A stretch of DNA of 64,000 nucleotides, taken from Vulcaniibacterium tengchongense. GTDB taxonomy: Bacteria; Pseudomonadota; Gammaproteobacteria; Xanthomonadales; Xanthomonadaceae. How positions within the stretch are numbered: position 1 is the first letter of the stretch; the number at the start of each line of letters is the position of its first letter. The notes beneath the pieces were generated by a model. The model was not told where the DNA came from. It made no database searches and saw nothing but the letters and a program-made list of their open reading frames with translations. Made by a program: the position numbers and the translations under genes. The DNA is taken from contig NZ_RKQN01000004.1 in assembly GCF_003814555.1 (NCBI RefSeq), forward strand, positions 1 through 64,000. Reading direction: 5' to 3'. Shown in pieces: positions 9,296-20,124 of this stretch.

Positions 9296-10729
9296 TTACG
9301 CCGCGCCGGCCCCGCGCAGCGCGGCCAGGAAGCGCCGCGGCGCGCCGTCGAAGCCGCCGTTGGACATGAACACCACGTGGTCGCCGGCGCGCACCCGGGC
9401 GCGCAACGCCGCGATCAGCGCGTCGGCATCCGCCACCGCCACGCCTTCGCCGCGCAGCGCGGCGACCACCTTGCCGGCGTCCCAGGCCAGCTCCGGCCGG
9501 TGCAGGAACACCACCGCGTCGGCCAGCGCCAGCGACGGCGCCAGCGCCTCGGCGTGCGCGCCCAGGCGCATCGAATTGCTGCGCGGCTCCATCGCCACCA
9601 CGATGCGGGCGTCGCCGACCTTCGCGCGCAGGCCCGCCAGGGTGGTCGCGATCGCGGTGGGGTGGTGGGCGAAGTCGTCGTACACGACCACGCCGCCGTG
9701 CTCGCCGATCACCTCCAGCCGGCGCTTGACGCTGCGGAAACGCGCCAGCGCCGGCAGCAGCGCGGCGACGTCGGCACCGACCGCGTGCGCCGCCGCGAGC
9801 GCGGCCAGCGCGTTCATCACGTTATGGCGGCCAAGCAGCGGCCAGTGCACTTCGCCGACCTCGGCGCCCGCGTGGATCACGACGAAGGCGCTGCCGTCCT
9901 CGGCGAGCAGGCGCGCGGTCCAGTCGAACGCCGTGCGCGCGGCGGCGCGCTCGTCGGCGCGGTCGCCATGCGCGCCTCGCGGCTGCGCCAGGCTGGGGTC
10001 GAGGCCGAAGGTGTCCACCGGCGTCCAGCACCCCATCGCCAGCACCTCGGCCAGGCGCGCGTCCTCGCCGTTGACGATCAGCCGGCCGCGCCGCGGCACG
10101 GTGCGCACCAGGTGGTGGAACTGGCGCTGGATCGCGGCCACGTCCGGGAAGATGTCGGCGTGGTCGTACTCGAGATTGTTGAGGATCGCCACCGCCGGCC
10201 GGTAGTGCACGAACTTGCTGCGCTTGTCGAAGAACGCGGTGTCGTATTCGTCGGCCTCGACCACGAACTCGCGCCCGCCGCCCACGCGCGCGGACACGCC
10301 GAAGTCCTCGGCCACGCCGCCGATCAGGAAGCCCGGCTCGCGCCCGGCCGCCTGCAGCAGCCAGGTCAGGATCGTGGTGGTGGTGGTCTTGCCGTGGGTG
10401 CCGGCCACGGCCAGCACTTCGCGTCCGGGCAGCACGTGCTCGCTCAGCCACTGCGCGCCGGAGGTGTAGCGGCGGCCGTCGTCCAGCACCCGCTCCACCG
10501 CCGCATTGCCGCGCGAGAGCGCGTTGCCGATCACCACCTCGTCGACGCCGGCGCCGATGTGCTCCGGCCGGTAGCCCTGGCGCAGGGCGATGCCGAGCCG
10601 CTCCAGCTGGGTCGACATCGGCGGATACACGGCCTGGTCGCTGCCCTCGACCTCGTGCCCGAGCTCGCGCGCGAGCGCGGCGACGCCGCCCATGAAGGTT
10701 CCGGCGATCCCCAAGATATGAATCTTCAA
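9296..10729 (-). CDS. mpl: UDP-N-acetylmuramate:tripeptide ligase
   Basis: 477 residues. Reattaches recycled murein tripeptide (L-Ala-D-Glu-meso-DAP) to UDP-MurNAc in peptidoglycan recycling. Mur-ligase features: HILGIAGTFMGG at the N-terminus, ATP loop AGTHGKTTTTTILTW near residues 112-126, VEADEYDTAFFDKRSKF (Mpl signature), NNLEYDHADIF, DFAHHPTAI and EPRSNSM. The start is TTG at 10729: it puts the conserved KIHILGI at the very N-terminus, and an AGAGG ribosome site lies 8 nt upstream on the minus strand. No in-frame ATG is available. Followed by the LON-domain gene on the same strand. Confidence 0.95.
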   Translation of the reverse strand: MKIHILGIAGTFMGGVAALARELGHEVEGSDQAVYPPMSTQLERLGIALRQGYRPEHIGAGVDEVVIGNALSRGNAAVERVLDDGRRYTSGAQWLSEHVLPGREVLAVAGTHGKTTTTTILTWLLQAAGREPGFLIGGVAEDFGVSARVGGGREFVVEADEYDTAFFDKRSKFVHYRPAVAILNNLEYDHADIFPDVAAIQRQFHHLVRTVPRRGRLIVNGEDARLAEVLAMGCWTPVDTFGLDPSLAQPRGAHGDRADERAAARTAFDWTARLLAEDGSAFVVIHAGAEVGEVHWPLLGRHNVMNALAALAAAHAVGADVAALLPALARFRSVKRRLEVIGEHGGVVVYDDFAHHPTAIATTLAGLRAKVGDARIVVAMEPRSNSMRLGAHAEALAPSLALADAVVFLHRPELAWDAGKVVAALRGEGVAVADADALIAALRARVRAGDHVVFMSNGGFDGAPRRFLAALRGAGAA

Positions 10730-10783
10730 GCAACGATCCTCTGCGCGATCGCGGCGGCCGCTGCCGAAGCGGCCCCCGCGCGG

Positions 10784-10815
10784 CCCTCGCCCCCGCCCTC
10801 TCCCGCGCGCGGGAG
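10784..10815. repeat. REP-like palindrome between mpl and adk
   Basis: The stretch reads CCCTCGCCCCCGCCCTCTCC followed by a CGCGCGCGGGAG half, with complementary CTCCCGCG/CGCGGGAG arms. It belongs to the same loose family as sequences at 34246-34281 and 47777-47815. Confidence 0.45.
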
Positions 10816-10856
10816 CCCGCGGACACGCTCCGCCCCGCGGCGCCGGCCCCGGCGGC

Positions 10857-11435
10857 TCACCCCACTTCCTTGACCGGCGAGATCGCCGCGAGGATGCGGG
10901 CGAACACCTCGTCCATCGTGCCGACGCCGTCGACCACGGTGAGCTGGCCGTGCTGGCGGTAGAACCCGATCACCGGCGCGGTCTGGGTGTCGTAGACCTG
11001 CAGGCGGGTGCGCACCGATTCGGGCGTGTCGTCGGCGCGCCCTTCGGCCTTGGCGCGGCCGGCGATGCGCTCGACCAGCAGCTCGATCGGCACCTCCAGC
11101 TGCACCGCATAGTCCATCGGCTGGCCGATGCGCGCGAGCAGCTTGTCCAGCGCGTCGGCCTGCGCCAGGTTGCGCGGGTAGCCGTCGAGGATGAAGCCCT
11201 GGCGGGTGTCGGGGCGCGAGAAGCGGTCCTCGAGCATGCCGAGCAGGATCTCGTCGCTGACCAGATTGCCCGCGGCCATGATCTCCTTCGCCTCCAGGCC
11301 CAGCCTGGTGCCGGCGGCGACTTCGGCGCGCAGCAGGTCGCCGGTGGAGATGTGCGGCACCTGCAGGTGCTCCTTCAGCCGCGCCGCCTGCGTGCCCTTG
11401 CCGGAACCGGGCGCACCGAGCAATACCAATCGCAT
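10857..11435 (-). CDS. adk: Adenylate kinase, short form
   Basis: 192 residues. Interconverts AMP + ATP and 2 ADP in the cytoplasm. P-loop GAPGSGKGTQ at residues 7-16, AMP-binding HISTGDLLRAEV, GFILDGYPRNLAQAD, and the short LID (RAKAEGRADDTPESVRTRLQVY) without zinc cysteines or the roughly 25-residue insert of long-form enzymes. The ATG at 11435 is chosen because AGGAG lies 8 nt upstream and it leads straight into MRLVLLGAPG; upstream in-frame starts at 11441 and 11477 lack this. Divergent from pfp. Its substrate pool (AMP/ADP) links loosely to the PPi-based energy genes next door. Confidence 0.97.
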   Translation of the reverse strand: MRLVLLGAPGSGKGTQAARLKEHLQVPHISTGDLLRAEVAAGTRLGLEAKEIMAAGNLVSDEILLGMLEDRFSRPDTRQGFILDGYPRNLAQADALDKLLARIGQPMDYAVQLEVPIELLVERIAGRAKAEGRADDTPESVRTRLQVYDTQTAPVIGFYRQHGQLTVVDGVGTMDEVFARILAAISPVKEVG

Positions 11436-11538
11436 CAACATCACTCCTGGAAGGGGGAATCGCCATCCCGAACACACCGCGCGTGCGGCCGCGCTCGGGA
11501 TGACGATCCCGCGCGGGAAGCGGCGCTACACTGCCGCC

Positions 11539-11554
11539 TTGTCCACCGGGACAA
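11539..11554. promoter_or_regulatory. Inverted repeat in pfp promoter region
   Basis: TTGTCC-accg-GGACAA, a perfect 6-bp inverted repeat just downstream of a -10-like TACACT (11526-11531) and 56 nt before the pfp start. Position suits an operator or a 5' hairpin. A second palindrome, TCCCGCGCGGGA, is at 11507-11518. Confidence 0.35.
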
Positions 11555-11609
11555 ATCTTTCGGTCAGCTTACCGCATCCCGGCCCGCGCGCCGGCAGCCA
11601 GGAGCCGCC

Positions 11610-12866
11610 ATGCCCACCGGAACCCTGCTCTACGCCCAGTCCGGCGGCGTCACCGCCGTCATCAACGCCACCGCCGCCGCGGTGATCCAGGCCGCCCGCG
11701 CCCGCAAGGTGCCGGTGCTGGCGGCGCGCAACGGCATCCTCGGCGCGCTGCGCGAGGAGCTGATCGACACCGCCGCGCTGCCGGCCTCGACCGTGCGCGC
11801 GCTCGGCCAGACGCCCGGCGGCGCGTTCGGCTCGTGCCGGGTCAAGCTGAAGTCGCTGGAGCAGGACCGGGCCAGGTACGAACGCCTGCTCGAGGTCCTG
11901 CGCGCCCACGACGTGCGCTGGTTCCTCTACAACGGCGGCAACGACTCGGCCGACACGGCGTTGAAGGTCTCGCAGCTGGCCGCCGAGTTCGGCTATCCGC
12001 TGACCTGCGTCGGCGTGCCGAAGACGGTCGACAACGACCTAGCGGTGACCGACTGCTGCCCCGGATTCGGCTCGGCCGCGAAGTACACCGCGGTCTCCGT
12101 GCGCGAGGCGGCGCTGGACGTGGCGGCGATGGCCGAGACCTCGACCAAGGTGTTCGTGTACGAGGCGATGGGCCGCCATGCCGGCTGGCTCGCCGCCGCC
12201 GCCGGGCTCGCCGGCAACGGCCCGGACGAGGCCCCGCACCTGATCCTGTTCCCGGAGCGGCCGTTCGACGAGGCCGACTTCTTCGCCCGGGTGAAGGCCG
12301 TGGTGGAACGCGTCGGCTACTGCGTGGTCGTCGCCAGCGAAGGCATCCGCACCCCGGACGGCCGCTTCGTCGCCGACGCCGGCGGCGGCCAGGACGCGTT
12401 CGGGCACACCCAGCTCGGCGGCGTCGCCTCGCACCTGGCCGGGCGGGTCAAGGACGCGCTCGGCTACAAGGTGCATTGGACCCTGCCCGACTACCTGCAA
12501 CGTTCCGCCCGGCACCTGGCCTCGCGCACGGACCTGGAGCAGGCGCAAGCGGTGGGGCGCAAGGCGGTCGAGTACGCGCTGAAGGGCATGAACGCGGTGA
12601 TGCCGGTGATCGTGCGCACCTCGGACTCGCCGTATCGCTGGAAGGTCGAGCCGGCGCCGCTGCAGGCGATCGCCAACCACGAGAAGACGATGCCGGCCGA
12701 GTTCATCCGCGAGGACGGCTACGGCATCACCGACGCCGCGCGCCGCTACCTGCAGCCGCTGATCCGCGGCGAGGCGCCGCCGTTGTACGGGCGCGACGGC
12801 CTGCCGCGCTACGCGCGCGCCGACCAGGCGCCGCTGCCGCGCAAGCTGCCGGAGTGGGCTGGCTGA
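11610..12866 (+). CDS. pfp: Pyrophosphate-dependent 6-phosphofructokinase
   Basis: 418 residues. Phosphorylates fructose 6-phosphate using PPi, reversibly, so it can serve glycolysis or gluconeogenesis. The donor-site motif reads GGNDSADTA, with aspartate where ATP-PFKs have glycine, and PKTVDNDL carries the PPi-type lysine; both mark PPi specificity. TSTKVFVYEAMGRHAGWLAA is the family substrate-binding stretch, followed by ASEGI. AGGAG lies 6 nt before the ATG. Divergent from adk and close to hppA and ppa, which also turn over PPi; if no ATP-PFK exists elsewhere, this enzyme would be the only phosphofructokinase, which this window cannot show. Confidence 0.94.
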   Translation: MPTGTLLYAQSGGVTAVINATAAAVIQAARARKVPVLAARNGILGALREELIDTAALPASTVRALGQTPGGAFGSCRVKLKSLEQDRARYERLLEVLRAHDVRWFLYNGGNDSADTALKVSQLAAEFGYPLTCVGVPKTVDNDLAVTDCCPGFGSAAKYTAVSVREAALDVAAMAETSTKVFVYEAMGRHAGWLAAAAGLAGNGPDEAPHLILFPERPFDEADFFARVKAVVERVGYCVVVASEGIRTPDGRFVADAGGGQDAFGHTQLGGVASHLAGRVKDALGYKVHWTLPDYLQRSARHLASRTDLEQAQAVGRKAVEYALKGMNAVMPVIVRTSDSPYRWKVEPAPLQAIANHEKTMPAEFIREDGYGITDAARRYLQPLIRGEAPPLYGRDGLPRYARADQAPLPRKLPEWAG

Positions 12867-12921
12867 GCACGGCGCGCGCATGAGTGCGCGCCAGGCGCCC
12901 GGGCGCGCCCGGCGAAGCGCG

Positions 12922-13440
12922 CTACGGGCAGCCCTCGCCTTCCAGCTGCAGCTGCGCCGCGAACTGCGGCAGCGAAGCCAGTTGCCCGGCCGCGGCCGCC
13001 TGGCGCTGTTGCTCCAGGTACAGCCGGGTCTGCCCCTGGCCGTCGCGCGTGGGCGCGGCGGCGCCGGGCTTGCGCCACACCCGCACCACCGCCTGCTGCG
13101 AGGGGCACGCCGCGTTCGGCACGCGGATCAGATCGTTGAGGACCCAGCCGCGGGCCGCGCTGGGCTGCGCCTGCGCGGCGTCGACGAAGCGCGCGCGCGG
13201 CCGGCAGGCCGGATCGATGCGCACCGCCTCGAAGCGGTACGGCGCAGCGGCCTGTCCGGTGAACATGCCCTGCAGGCGCGCGCAGGCTTCGGGAATCTGG
13301 CGCACGGTGTGCACCGCGCCGACCGGCTGCGGCTGGGCCGGCCCGCGCGCGATCTCGGGCCTGGGTTCGGCCGCCGCCGCGGAGAACGCGGCCAGCGACG
13401 CCAGCACGCACGACCAGCCGGTCGCTCGGGAAATCGCCAT
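12922..13440 (-). CDS. Secreted hypothetical protein, four mature cysteines
   Basis: 172 residues, family not recognised. An N-terminal signal peptide is clear: a short basic start, hydrophobic residues 9-24 and a probable cut at SAAAA/EPRPE. The mature part has four cysteines (about 53, 79, 110 and 171) that could form two disulfides, and an Ala/Gln-rich region near the C-terminus (LYLEQQRQAAAAGQLASLPQ) predicted helical. Likely periplasmic. It lies between pfp and hppA, convergent with pfp and divergent from hppA. Start chosen at the signal-peptide methionine; the frame is open further upstream but only encodes Arg-rich sequence. Confidence 0.7.
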   Translation of the reverse strand: MAISRATGWSCVLASLAAFSAAAAEPRPEIARGPAQPQPVGAVHTVRQIPEACARLQGMFTGQAAAPYRFEAVRIDPACRPRARFVDAAQAQPSAARGWVLNDLIRVPNAACPSQQAVVRVWRKPGAAAPTRDGQGQTRLYLEQQRQAAAAGQLASLPQFAAQLQLEGEGCP

Positions 13441-13669
13441 GGCACGGGCCTCGCGTCGTGGATCGCCGCGCAGCCTGGCACGGCGCGCCTGAACCCCGCT
13501 TTCACGATGCGCTGCAACAATCCGCGTGCGCTCGCGCACGCCCTCGCGGCGCCGGTTCCGCCCGGCTCGCGGGCTGTGCCATATTCGCCGCAGCCGCCGT
13601 CGCATGCGGCTCACAACTCGAAAGGTTCTATCCGTTGTCCCGATGTCCACTTCTCATGGGGAGGGGTTC

Positions 13670-15724
<2,055 letters not shown>

Positions 15725-15773
15725 CGCAGCGCGCCGGCACCCGCGATCCGAGCGCGCGGCCCCCGCGGGCGCC

Positions 15774-15807
15774 CACTCGCCCCTCCCGCCTGCGGAAGGG
15801 GCGAGTG
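15774..15807. repeat. Long inverted repeat after hppA
   Basis: Arms CACTCGCCCCT (15774-15784) and AGGGGCGAGTG (15797-15807) are perfectly complementary over 11 bp around a 12-nt loop. No T-tract follows, and the composition resembles the REP-like elements elsewhere in the window. Confidence 0.5.
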
Positions 15808-15827
15808 ACGGAGCGGCAACACACCGG

Positions 15828-15851
15828 GGCGGCCCTCGGGGCCGCCTTTTT
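15828..15851 (+). terminator. Intrinsic terminator of hppA
   Basis: Stem GGCGGCCC / GGGCCGCC (8 bp, loop TCG) followed directly by five T residues, 104 nt after the hppA stop. Confidence 0.85.
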
Positions 15852-15959
15852 CGCGCCCGAGGCGTCCGCTGCTGCGCCGCAACAGCCGGCCACGTAAAAT
15901 GGCCGCCCTTCCCCCGCCCTGCCCGCACGGGGCGGGGCCCTACACAAGCTGGAGCACGC

Positions 15960-16514
15960 ATGGGCCTGGACCTCGTCACCACCGGCAAGAACCCGCCGGA
16001 TGAGATCAACGTCATCATCGAAATCCCCAAGGATGCCGAGCCGGTCAAGTACGAGGTCGACAAGGCCTCGGGCGCGATCTTCGTCGACCGCATCCTGTCC
16101 ACGCCGATGCGCTATCCCTGCAATTACGGCTACGTTCCGCGCACCCTGTGCGGCGACGGCGACCCGGCCGACGTGCTGGTGATCCTGCCGCTGCCGCTGG
16201 TGCCCGGTTCGGTGATCCGCTGCAAGCCGGTGGGCGTGCTGAAGATGAGCGACGAGGCCGGCAGCGACGAGAAGCTGGTCGCGGTGCCGACGCCGAAGAT
16301 CTTCGGCGGCTACGCGCATATCGAGGACATCGGGCAGGTCTCCAAGCACTGGCTCGAGCGCATCGGCCACTTCTTCGAGCACTACAAGGACCTGGAGAAG
16401 GGCAAGTGGGTCAAGATCGAAGGCTGGGGCGGCGCCGCCGAGGCCAAGGCCATCCTCAAGGACGCGATCGCCCGCCACGAGGCCACGGCCGAGGCGGACA
16501 AGCCGAAGTTCTGA
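15960..16514 (+). CDS. ppa: Inorganic pyrophosphatase, soluble type I
   Basis: 184 residues. Splits PPi to phosphate in the cytoplasm, pulling biosynthesis forward. Family-I features: VIIEIPKDAEPVKYEVDK near residues 18-35, YPCNYGYVPRTLCGDGDPADVLVI with the metal-binding DGDPADVLV aspartates, then PKIFGGYAHIEDIGQV and HYKDLEKGKWVKIEGW. Length is close to the 176-residue E. coli enzyme. GGAG lies 6 nt before the ATG; TAAAAT at 15895-15900 could be its -10 box. It has its own terminator and is separated from hppA by another, so it is probably transcribed alone. Confidence 0.97.
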   Translation: MGLDLVTTGKNPPDEINVIIEIPKDAEPVKYEVDKASGAIFVDRILSTPMRYPCNYGYVPRTLCGDGDPADVLVILPLPLVPGSVIRCKPVGVLKMSDEAGSDEKLVAVPTPKIFGGYAHIEDIGQVSKHWLERIGHFFEHYKDLEKGKWVKIEGWGGAAEAKAILKDAIARHEATAEADKPKF

Positions 16515-16539
16515 CCGCACGCATCATCCCGAGTCCGCA

Positions 16540-16566
16540 AAGGCCACCGTTAGGCGGCCTTCTTTT
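16540..16566 (+). terminator. Intrinsic terminator of ppa
   Basis: Stem AAGGCCACC / GGCGGCCTT (16540-16548 and 16553-16561, one mismatch, loop GTTA) followed by a T-rich TTCTTTT run, 25 nt after the ppa stop. Confidence 0.8.
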
Positions 16567-16636
16567 ATGGCGCCGGAATGTCGCCGAAAGGCCAGTACCC
16601 GGGTCCCGAATCTCGCCGCTTCGCGAGCACACAGCA

Positions 16637-16663
16637 GCGATGGCTCCACTCGGGAGCCATCGC
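16637..16663. repeat. Strong hairpin beyond the six-Cys gene
   Basis: Arms GCGATGGCTCC (16637-16647) and GGAGCCATCGC (16653-16663) are perfectly complementary over 11 bp around ACTCG. It lies 27 nt beyond the end of the minus-strand small secreted protein gene. With no T-tract on either side it may stabilise the 3' end rather than terminate. Confidence 0.45.
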
Positions 16664-16689
16664 CTCGACGCAAACCCGAACAGCCAGGA

Positions 16690-17022
16690 TCAGAGCGGTT
16701 CCGCAGTACACAGCGCCTGCGACGTGGCGGACGCCACGACTTGCTGGTTTAGGGACGCGTACACCGTGGCCGTGATCAGGCCGGCGCGCCTCGGGCAATA
16801 GAAGCTGCACGTCAAGCGATTGGTGCAGTTGCGCGGGAACAACGCGTCGGTGCTCCGTTTATCGAACGACCACGACAACGTGTCGTAGGTGATCCCGGAT
16901 ACGTCGGCGACGCACAGGTTGCTGCCCGAGCAATCCAGCGCGATGGATTGCGCGCGCGCCGGGGCAAGCGCTGCCGCTCCGGCCATGGCCGTAGCCAATA
17001 TCGCGAACGCCAATTTGTTCAT
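16690..17022 (-). CDS. Small secreted protein, six cysteines, unknown
   Basis: 110 residues, family not recognised. Signal peptide residues 1-24 (MNKLAFAILATAMAGAAALA then PARA), cut likely after ARA before QSI. The 86-residue mature part has exactly six cysteines (31, 37, 66, 72, 76, 105), enough for three disulfides, and is rich in Ser/Thr. AAGGAC lies a short way before the ATG on the minus strand. It lies downstream of the TonB receptor but beyond that gene's terminator, so is probably separately transcribed. Base composition is AT-richer than the housekeeping genes, like the receptor. An exported, disulfide-stabilised protein; role unknown. Confidence 0.6.
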   Translation of the reverse strand: MNKLAFAILATAMAGAAALAPARAQSIALDCSGSNLCVADVSGITYDTLSWSFDKRSTDALFPRNCTNRLTCSFYCPRRAGLITATVYASLNQQVVASATSQALCTAEPL

Positions 17023-17139
17023 GGACCTGTCCTTAGGTATGCGGCGGATCGCCGCTCCTAAACGCTAACCTACCCGTCTCCTCTCCATGGGCAGGCCCCC
17101 TTTGCCGGATTTGGCTTGAGGACCAACGGTCATCCCGTG

Positions 17140-17170
17140 AAAAAACTACGGCCCCTTGCGGGGCCGTAGT
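17140..17170 (-). terminator. Intrinsic terminator of TonB receptor
   Basis: Read on the minus strand: ACTACGGCCCC-GCAA-GGGGCCGTAGT, an 11-bp perfect stem, then six T residues (17140-17145). It is 26 nt beyond the receptor stop. Confidence 0.92.
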
Positions 17171-17196
17171 CGTGTCGCATGGAGCAGTGCAACCTA

Positions 17197-20100
17197 TCAG
17201 AAGCGCTGCTGGTAACGCAGGTAGTAGAAGCGGCCGATGTCGAAACCACCGTACATGCCGAAGTCGGAGTTCGGGCTGGTGTACAGATAGGTACCCTGAT
17301 GGTCGAACACGTTGTTGGCGCCGACCGCGACGGTCGCATTCCACGGCGTGTTGTAGCGGAACTGCACGTCGTGGAACGTGTTGGCACCCGTCTCGTTGGT
17401 CGGCTGCTGCAGTGTGTACGGGGACGAGAAATCGGGATCGCTGCACTCGTTCTCGTACGCGCACGCTTCCTTCAGGCCGGAGTAGTAACGGACGCTCCAA
17501 GTGGCGCCGAAGTCCTCATAACCCCAATCCACGCTCAGGTTCGAACGCGTGCGGAAGAAGGCGCTACCGTCGACGCTCCAACCGTTCTTCTGCTCGACCG
17601 GAGTAACCGCTTCGTTGTCGCGCTTGTACTCCCAGTAATCGACGTACGAGGTCTTCCAATCGATGGTGAAGGTGCCGATCGAGGTCTCAGGCAGGCGATA
17701 ACGGACGTTGAAGTCGTAACCTGCGGTTTCCTGATAGCCGCCGTTCACCAGGGTCACGGTCGCGTCGTAGATTTCGCCCGGAGCAGTACCGATGTTGCCG
17801 ACGAGGTCGCGCGTGAAGCCAGAGCACGAGGACGCGATCCCAAGCACGTAGCAGCGATTGAGGATCGCGGTCATCGTCTCAGCGGCGATCACGTCTTCGA
17901 TCTTGATCTTCCACCAATCGAGGCTGACGTCTAGACCTTCCACGAAGCTCGGGCTGTACACGAAGCCGAAGGTGGTCGACTTTGAGGTTTCCGGCTTCAG
18001 GTTCGGGTTCGAGGTGACCAGGAACGGCCAGTCGGCTTGTTGGTTCGGACCGGCGGCCACAGTGCCGCCCGAGGCGATCTGGCGGAAGTCCGCCGGGACA
18101 CCGGCCGCTTGGCAGCGCGCAGCGACTTCGGGGTTGCCGGCAGCGGCGCCGAAGCTGGTGTCGCACGGATCGGTGTAGAACGCGAAGGTCTGCGAGCTAC
18201 CGCCGTACAGGTCGCCCAGAGTCGGAGCGCGGAAGCCTGTTGCATAGGTACCGCGGACCAGCAGGTCTTCAATCGGACGCCACTTCAGGCCGAACTTTCC
18301 GTTGGTGGTATCACCGAAGGTGTCGTAGTCCGAGTAGCGGCCCGCCACGTCGATCGACAGCTCCTTGGCGAACGCCACGTCGGCGAGAATGGGAACGTTG
18401 AACTCGACATAGAACTCGTCGAGCGAATAACCACCCGCCGTCACGCCGCCCGCGAGGTCGGTGCTAAGACCCGACTGCTTGAGCGCATCGGGCTCGAAGC
18501 GCGCGTCTTCCTTGCGGTGCTCGTAGCCGACCGCCATGTTCAAGTCGCCAGCCGGCAGCGTCGCCAGCGTGCCGCTCAGGTTGAGGCTGTAGATGTGGGT
18601 GGTTGTCTCGGACGTGTCATGCGTCGGCAGGAACAGGTAATCCTGCAGCGCCTGATTGCCGGTCAAACCGCCCGGGCCGACCTGGCCATAGGGCAGAGCC
18701 GGGTTCCAAGGCACGCAGCCGTCGATGACCGCGCCCGGGGCACCGCAGCGGGCCACACCATCGGCGTCGATGAAGCTCGGCCCCAGCGCGTTCCGCGCAT
18801 TCGGGATGAACAGGTTACCGGTCCCGGTCTGTACACCCTTGTTCTGGTTGTAGACGTAGCCGGCGTCCCAAACCCACGGCTTGTCGCCGATATCGAACGC
18901 GCCTTCCAGGCCCGCGCTGAAGCGGTAAGTAGTCAGCTCGTTGTTGGTCTGACGCGGCACTTCGGAGGTGCGGCGGATGAACTGCGCATCCTCGCCGAAT
19001 GGGTTATACACATTGTCAGCCGACCAAATGTTCCGAACTCCATCGTTGCTGCTGGTGGAGCCGAAGGGATAGCCGGCAATCTGCTGCAGCGTCTCGCGAT
19101 GAGTGTACAGCGCGTCGGCGCTCAGGCGCAGGTTGTCGGTGAAGTCGAAGCTACCGGAGGCGAACACCGAACGGCGTTCGATACCGGTACGCAGGAACAT
19201 CTGCTCATTCGGATTGACGAGATCAAAGTTCTCGCCTTCGCCATACGGGTGATAGTTGGCCGGGTTGCTGGGATCCGCACCCGGGTTGAGCACCCACTGG
19301 CCCGTCGAGGTAATGATTCTGCCCTTATCGGTATTGCCACTCCAACCGTTCGGGCCTTCCTCTTCCGTGGGCAGGGGGTGCCATGGGCCACCCGAATACC
19401 TAGAGAACTCACGGTTGCGAGCATAGACCGGCTCTTCCTTGGTGTACTCGGCACCCAGCGTGATCGAGCTGCGCTCGCCGGTGCTGCCCAGCAAGAAGTT
19501 GTAGGTCTGCACCTCGCCGTCGCCTTCGCTGTACTGGCCAACGTAACCGCTGGCCTCGAGGCCGTCGAAGTTCTTGCGGGTGATGATGTTGATCACGCCG
19601 GCGATCGCGTCGGAACCGTAGATCGCCGAGGCGCCGTCGGTGAGCACCTCGATACGCTCGACCGCCGCGGTCGGAATCGAAGCGAGGTCGGAGTAACCGT
19701 TCGAGCTGATGCCCAGACGCTTGCCGTCGAGCAGGACCAGCGTACGCTGCGGACCCAGGTTGCGCAGGTCGACGTACTGACCGCCGACCTCTTCACCGGA
19801 GGACAGCGCGTTGGCGCGGCTGATAGCCGGCGAGCCGGTGGTGGTGATGTTCTGCAGGATGTCGCCGACGCTGGTGAAGCCCTGCTTCTGGATCTGCTCG
19901 CGCGTCATCATGATGACCGGGTTAGCGGTCTCGATGCTGGCCTGACGAATGCGCGAACCCGTGACCTCGATGCGGTCAAGAGTAGTGGCGTCCCGCTCCC
20001 CACCCTCCTGAGCGCTGGCGAACGCCGGCGCCAATGCGATCGCGATGCCCGCCGGCAGCATGCCGACGCGCAGCGCGGTGCGCAGATTGCGATGGTTCAT
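17197..20100 (-). CDS. TonB-dependent outer-membrane receptor
   Basis: 967 residues. Signal peptide about 1-30, then the TonB-box-like LDRIEVTGSRIRQ (42-54), a plug domain (about 60-175, with NLGPQRTLVLLDGKRLG, ERIEVLTDGASAIYGSDAIAGVINIITRKNFDG) and a long 22-strand-type barrel ending in aromatic FYYLRYQQRF. The sequence resembles the large oligosaccharide/peptide-type receptors common in Lysobacter and Xanthomonas rather than siderophore receptors, so ligand is unknown. GGAGAGAG precedes the ATG; an inverted repeat lies in the leader. Its GC content is visibly lower than the flanking housekeeping genes (many third-position A/T), as seen for transferred or relaxed genes. An AraC regulator lies just upstream on the same strand, a likely controller. 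Confidence 0.93.
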   Translation of the reverse strand: MNHRNLRTALRVGMLPAGIAIALAPAFASAQEGGERDATTLDRIEVTGSRIRQASIETANPVIMMTREQIQKQGFTSVGDILQNITTTGSPAISRANALSSGEEVGGQYVDLRNLGPQRTLVLLDGKRLGISSNGYSDLASIPTAAVERIEVLTDGASAIYGSDAIAGVINIITRKNFDGLEASGYVGQYSEGDGEVQTYNFLLGSTGERSSITLGAEYTKEEPVYARNREFSRYSGGPWHPLPTEEEGPNGWSGNTDKGRIITSTGQWVLNPGADPSNPANYHPYGEGENFDLVNPNEQMFLRTGIERRSVFASGSFDFTDNLRLSADALYTHRETLQQIAGYPFGSTSSNDGVRNIWSADNVYNPFGEDAQFIRRTSEVPRQTNNELTTYRFSAGLEGAFDIGDKPWVWDAGYVYNQNKGVQTGTGNLFIPNARNALGPSFIDADGVARCGAPGAVIDGCVPWNPALPYGQVGPGGLTGNQALQDYLFLPTHDTSETTTHIYSLNLSGTLATLPAGDLNMAVGYEHRKEDARFEPDALKQSGLSTDLAGGVTAGGYSLDEFYVEFNVPILADVAFAKELSIDVAGRYSDYDTFGDTTNGKFGLKWRPIEDLLVRGTYATGFRAPTLGDLYGGSSQTFAFYTDPCDTSFGAAAGNPEVAARCQAAGVPADFRQIASGGTVAAGPNQQADWPFLVTSNPNLKPETSKSTTFGFVYSPSFVEGLDVSLDWWKIKIEDVIAAETMTAILNRCYVLGIASSCSGFTRDLVGNIGTAPGEIYDATVTLVNGGYQETAGYDFNVRYRLPETSIGTFTIDWKTSYVDYWEYKRDNEAVTPVEQKNGWSVDGSAFFRTRSNLSVDWGYEDFGATWSVRYYSGLKEACAYENECSDPDFSSPYTLQQPTNETGANTFHDVQFRYNTPWNATVAVGANNVFDHQGTYLYTSPNSDFGMYGGFDIGRFYYLRYQQRF

Positions 20101-20124
20101 TTATCTCTCTCCAGATAACTGTTA

